Shown here in pieces: positions 61,956 through 64,000 of a DNA stretch of 64,000 bases; positions within the stretch are counted from its first letter, which is position 1, and every line of letters starts with the position of its first letter. The position numbers and the translations under genes were made by a program. This DNA is from Allacma fusca. Its lineage: Eukaryota > Arthropoda > Collembola > Symphypleona > Sminthuridae. The notes under the pieces were generated by a model. It did not search any database. It was not told where the DNA came from and saw only the letters and a list, made by a program, of their open reading frames with translations. The stretch covers positions 40,804,600 through 40,868,599 of the forward strand of contig OX359250.1 in NCBI GenBank assembly GCA_947179485.1. The letters are read 5' to 3'.

Positions 61956-62763
61956 GTGAGAATGTTTATGTGGATATAATTCCTTTAATTTTGAAATATC
62001 AGTATTTTTCTTAAAAATAAGCATCCAGAATTTATATTCAAAGCTAACTTCAACAAAAACATTTCAGCAAATTTTGATTACAGACGGCAATCAGGAACAT
62101 CCTTACGGACAGTCAAGTCAGAACAACGACTATTCCTTTTTCCCCTCGGACTTGGAATCATACGCCCTACGGGAACGATGTGATCACTACAAGAGAGATC
62201 ATTTGGGTATGCTGACTCCAGAGATCAAAGAAAAATCCTCGAGGGCGAAAGTATCATCTCCACTCTCCCTCATCCGTGACAAAACTAAACAGATATTTGC
62301 TAGGGCAAAGCACGTTCTCAAAGCGGCATTTAATTTCAATTCGAACAGAAAGCCTGAAGATGGAACTTCTCCCCCAACTCCTCCTCCGCGGGGGACATTA
62401 GAGATTCATTCCGGAATACAAGGTTCTTTCAAACCAAGGAATTCCAGTTCTCCTCGGAAGAGGATGTTCACGAGGAAACAAACCGATCAGAGAAAATCTT
62501 TAAGAAATTTCCCAAAAAGTTTGTACGCTCCTGATGATGGTCAGGAGGGTAGTTCGGGGAGTGAGGTTAAAAATGAACCATGCACTTCTAATTCTAATGC
62601 CGTGTCCGGGGTCGGTAAAAATGATAACAAAATTGAAAATAATGAATGGGCTAACAGCTACTACGAGAATCTATCACTAGATTCAATTGAAGAAATTGAG
62701 CTATTTTTCCAGAGTTTGGAATTGGAAGAGGAAGAGCAGATGAGGCGAAGGAGTAACAACTGA
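60530..62763 (+). CDS. uncharacterised acidic, mostly disordered protein, 2 exons, 701 aa
   Basis: The ATG at 60530 sits in a good context (AAAATGG). Exon 1 (60530-61955) ends at donor ACTT|GTGAGA and exon 2 starts after GATTACAG at 62084. Phases match (1-1), giving 701 residues. It opens with a basic MVKSKSKRKDWKPKKNKSKQ segment, then about 430 acidic Ser/Glu/Asp-rich residues with no globular domain. A short ordered-looking part follows (VPLKVNWNDLTLKFDLDIID). Exon 2 adds FFPSDLESYALRERCDHYKR, a basic helix (IFARAKHVLKAAFNF), a PPTPPPR motif of SH3-ligand type, and an acidic end (LDSIEEIELFFQSLELEEEE). I recognise no family. An adaptor or scaffold role is only a guess. Without splicing, exon 1 would stop at 62014 (494 aa). 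Confidence 0.8.
62084..62763 (+). CDS. uncharacterised gene exon 2
   Basis: 680 nt to TGA. It joins exon 1 to read HMTYTYGNQEHPYGQ. It includes the polyproline and basic-helix segments and the acidic C-terminus. Confidence 0.75.
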
Positions 62764-62803
62764 GCTTCATTTAAATCTAGAGAACTCGCAAATCTTTTCA
62801 GCT

Positions 62804-62809
62804 AATAAA
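62804..62809 (+). terminator. polyadenylation signal AATAAA
   Basis: AATAAA lies 41 nt after the stop codon and is followed by TGTTCTTTGTTTA, a plausible GU/U-rich element. Confidence 0.75.
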
Positions 62810-63051
62810 GCATGTTCTTTGTTTATTTAATTCTCAACGTATGCAATATTAAATAATACCTACACAAGTTCATTATTACGACGTGATTTAATAGTTTCTA
62901 CAGAATATAGAAAATAAAAATAACTGATAATAAATATATATAGACCCTTACAACATGGGCGACAGACATGTTCGTGGAGGTGCATTGTGTTTGTTTTTCG
63001 CAATCACTTGAAACATATTTAATCTTATAATGAATTTGTTCGAATATGATT

Positions 63052-63120
63052 AATGGGCTAACAGCTACTGTGAACATTTCGCCCGACTAGACTCATTTGA
63101 AGAAATTAAGATATGTTTCC
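63052..63120 (+). pseudogene. diverged copy of the C-terminal coding segment of the upstream gene
   Basis: The segment aligns with 62645-62710 in the gene just upstream. Both start AATGGGCTAACAGCTACT, share GACTCATTTGAAGAAATTAAG versus GATTCAATTGAAGAAATTGAG wording, and end TTTCC. The copy has one net 3-nt insertion and remains open: WANSYCEHFARLDSFEEIKI against WANSYYENLSLDSIEEIEL. A TAA lies directly before it and another just after. It is a remnant of a tandem partial duplication or a short surviving exon of a paralogue. Confidence 0.75.
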
Positions 63121-63125
63121 ATTAA

Positions 63126-64000
63126 AATTTATAAATATCAAGTATTAAGGAATTATTTTCTGATTTTATTTATTACTGCTATTTATTGGTTAACCTAAGA
63201 TGAACAGCGGCGGTCTAAGAATGGTATTTTATTGTACAGGATGACCCGCATCCTTTTGTTCCCACCTCTCCCCTAGAAGGGGCAATGGTAAAAAAATATT
63301 CAAGTCCCCCATGCTGTCAAAATTTTACAAAATTTGATCCATCCTTATAGCTCAAAAACTCTGGTTCCAGCGTGCGAGGAAATGGAGCAAAGTCAGGATT
63401 TTTTTACAAAAACTGGAACTTTTAAAGTTTTTCAATTCTTACTCAATTTTCAAACATTTTCAAAAAATGAAATTTGACACTCGAGTGTAGGAAATTTCAA
63501 GGGCTTTCGAATTAGCACACAAATTTTTAAGTAAGATTTAGTATGGACTCCCGGCTAAGAGCTTGCATGGTTATGTAAGGTCGAGTGAAGAGGGAAAATA
63601 CTCGACATGATTTTCCGTTAAAAGCAAAATGAACTAGCGCAATACTGCACATTAAACTATATGGCACTTACTTGTACATAGATTATTTTTGTATAGATTT
63701 TGGTTTATACATGTATACTATTGTATAAATCATCACATACAAAAAAAATAATTTCGAGGAGGGTAGGGGTCCGAAATTGTCGAATTTTCATGGACATGGA
63801 CCCATTGCGTTTATTATTGAGGTTGAAATAATTATTACAACCTACTCAGAGATAATAATTTTAACAGATGACACTGAAACTTACATGCAAAGAATTTGAT
63901 CAAAGTTTTCGTATACTATGATAAAAAACACGGAATAATTGTCAGGAAGGAAGTAAGGAAATATAGTAATGTTATTATTAAACTTTAATAAAACTAAGCA
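63126..64000. other. AT-rich intergenic DNA
   Basis: No gene is supported to the window end. A stretch around 63300-63440 (CTCAAAAACTCTGGTTCC and nearby T/A runs) has the look of transposon-derived DNA but no boundary can be set. Confidence 0.5.

Noticed and set aside
1-64000. CRISPR arrays, prokaryotic operons, integrases or rRNA genes
   Set aside because: No regularly spaced repeats with unique spacers, no ribosome-binding or operon layout, and no rRNA-like conserved blocks were seen. I did not confidently detect any tRNA by eye.

Overview
This window is animal nuclear DNA. Genes are split by GT-AG introns of up to 6.8 kb, polyadenylation hexamers follow the stop codons, and the intergenic and intronic DNA carries hAT-like and Tc1/mariner-like relics. 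The gene set (a relaxin-receptor-type LGR, COQ9, RBMX2) fits a bilaterian, and the general character suggests an arthropod, possibly a copepod. I cannot prove the species from sequence alone. I see no prokaryotic operon, CRISPR array or plasmid/phage feature.

Layout. 1-8.3 kb: AT-rich, mostly non-coding DNA with a 29-bp tandem repeat, one possible terminal exon (1762-2040) and an intact 500-bp hAT-type MITE. 8.3-51.4 kb (+): one large gene rebuilt from 17 exons that all join in frame. It encodes an LDLa + about 10 LRR + 7TM receptor of the RXFP1/2 / insect Lgr3-Lgr4 class; the signal-peptide exon was not found. Its introns hold a decayed hAT element interrupted by a second copy of the 500-bp MITE, several Tc1/mariner-like MITE relics and a probable retroposon with an ATAC tail. 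51.6-55.6 kb: intergenic DNA with a further MITE and a 355-bp foldback. 55.7-56.7 kb (-): complete COQ9 gene in four exons (ubiquinone biosynthesis). 57.5-59.0 kb (-): complete RBMX2 gene in four exons (spliceosomal RRM protein), with a 14-nt first coding exon. 59.0-60.5 kb: divergent intergenic region with a two-unit repeat. 60.5-62.8 kb (+): a two-exon gene for a 701-residue acidic, largely disordered protein I do not recognise, followed by a small diverged copy of its C-terminal coding segment. 63.1-64 kb: AT-rich DNA with nothing assignable.

The genes do not form a functional pathway: a peptide-hormone receptor, a mitochondrial CoQ factor and a splicing factor simply lie next to each other. 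The most notable points are the roughly 77-residue, partly polybasic linker between the LDLa module and the LRRs of the receptor, the nested hAT insertion with three clean 8-bp target-site duplications, the partial coding duplication downstream of the unknown gene, and a same-strand small ORF inside RBMX2 intron 1. I found no convincing evidence of an entirely new biological system.
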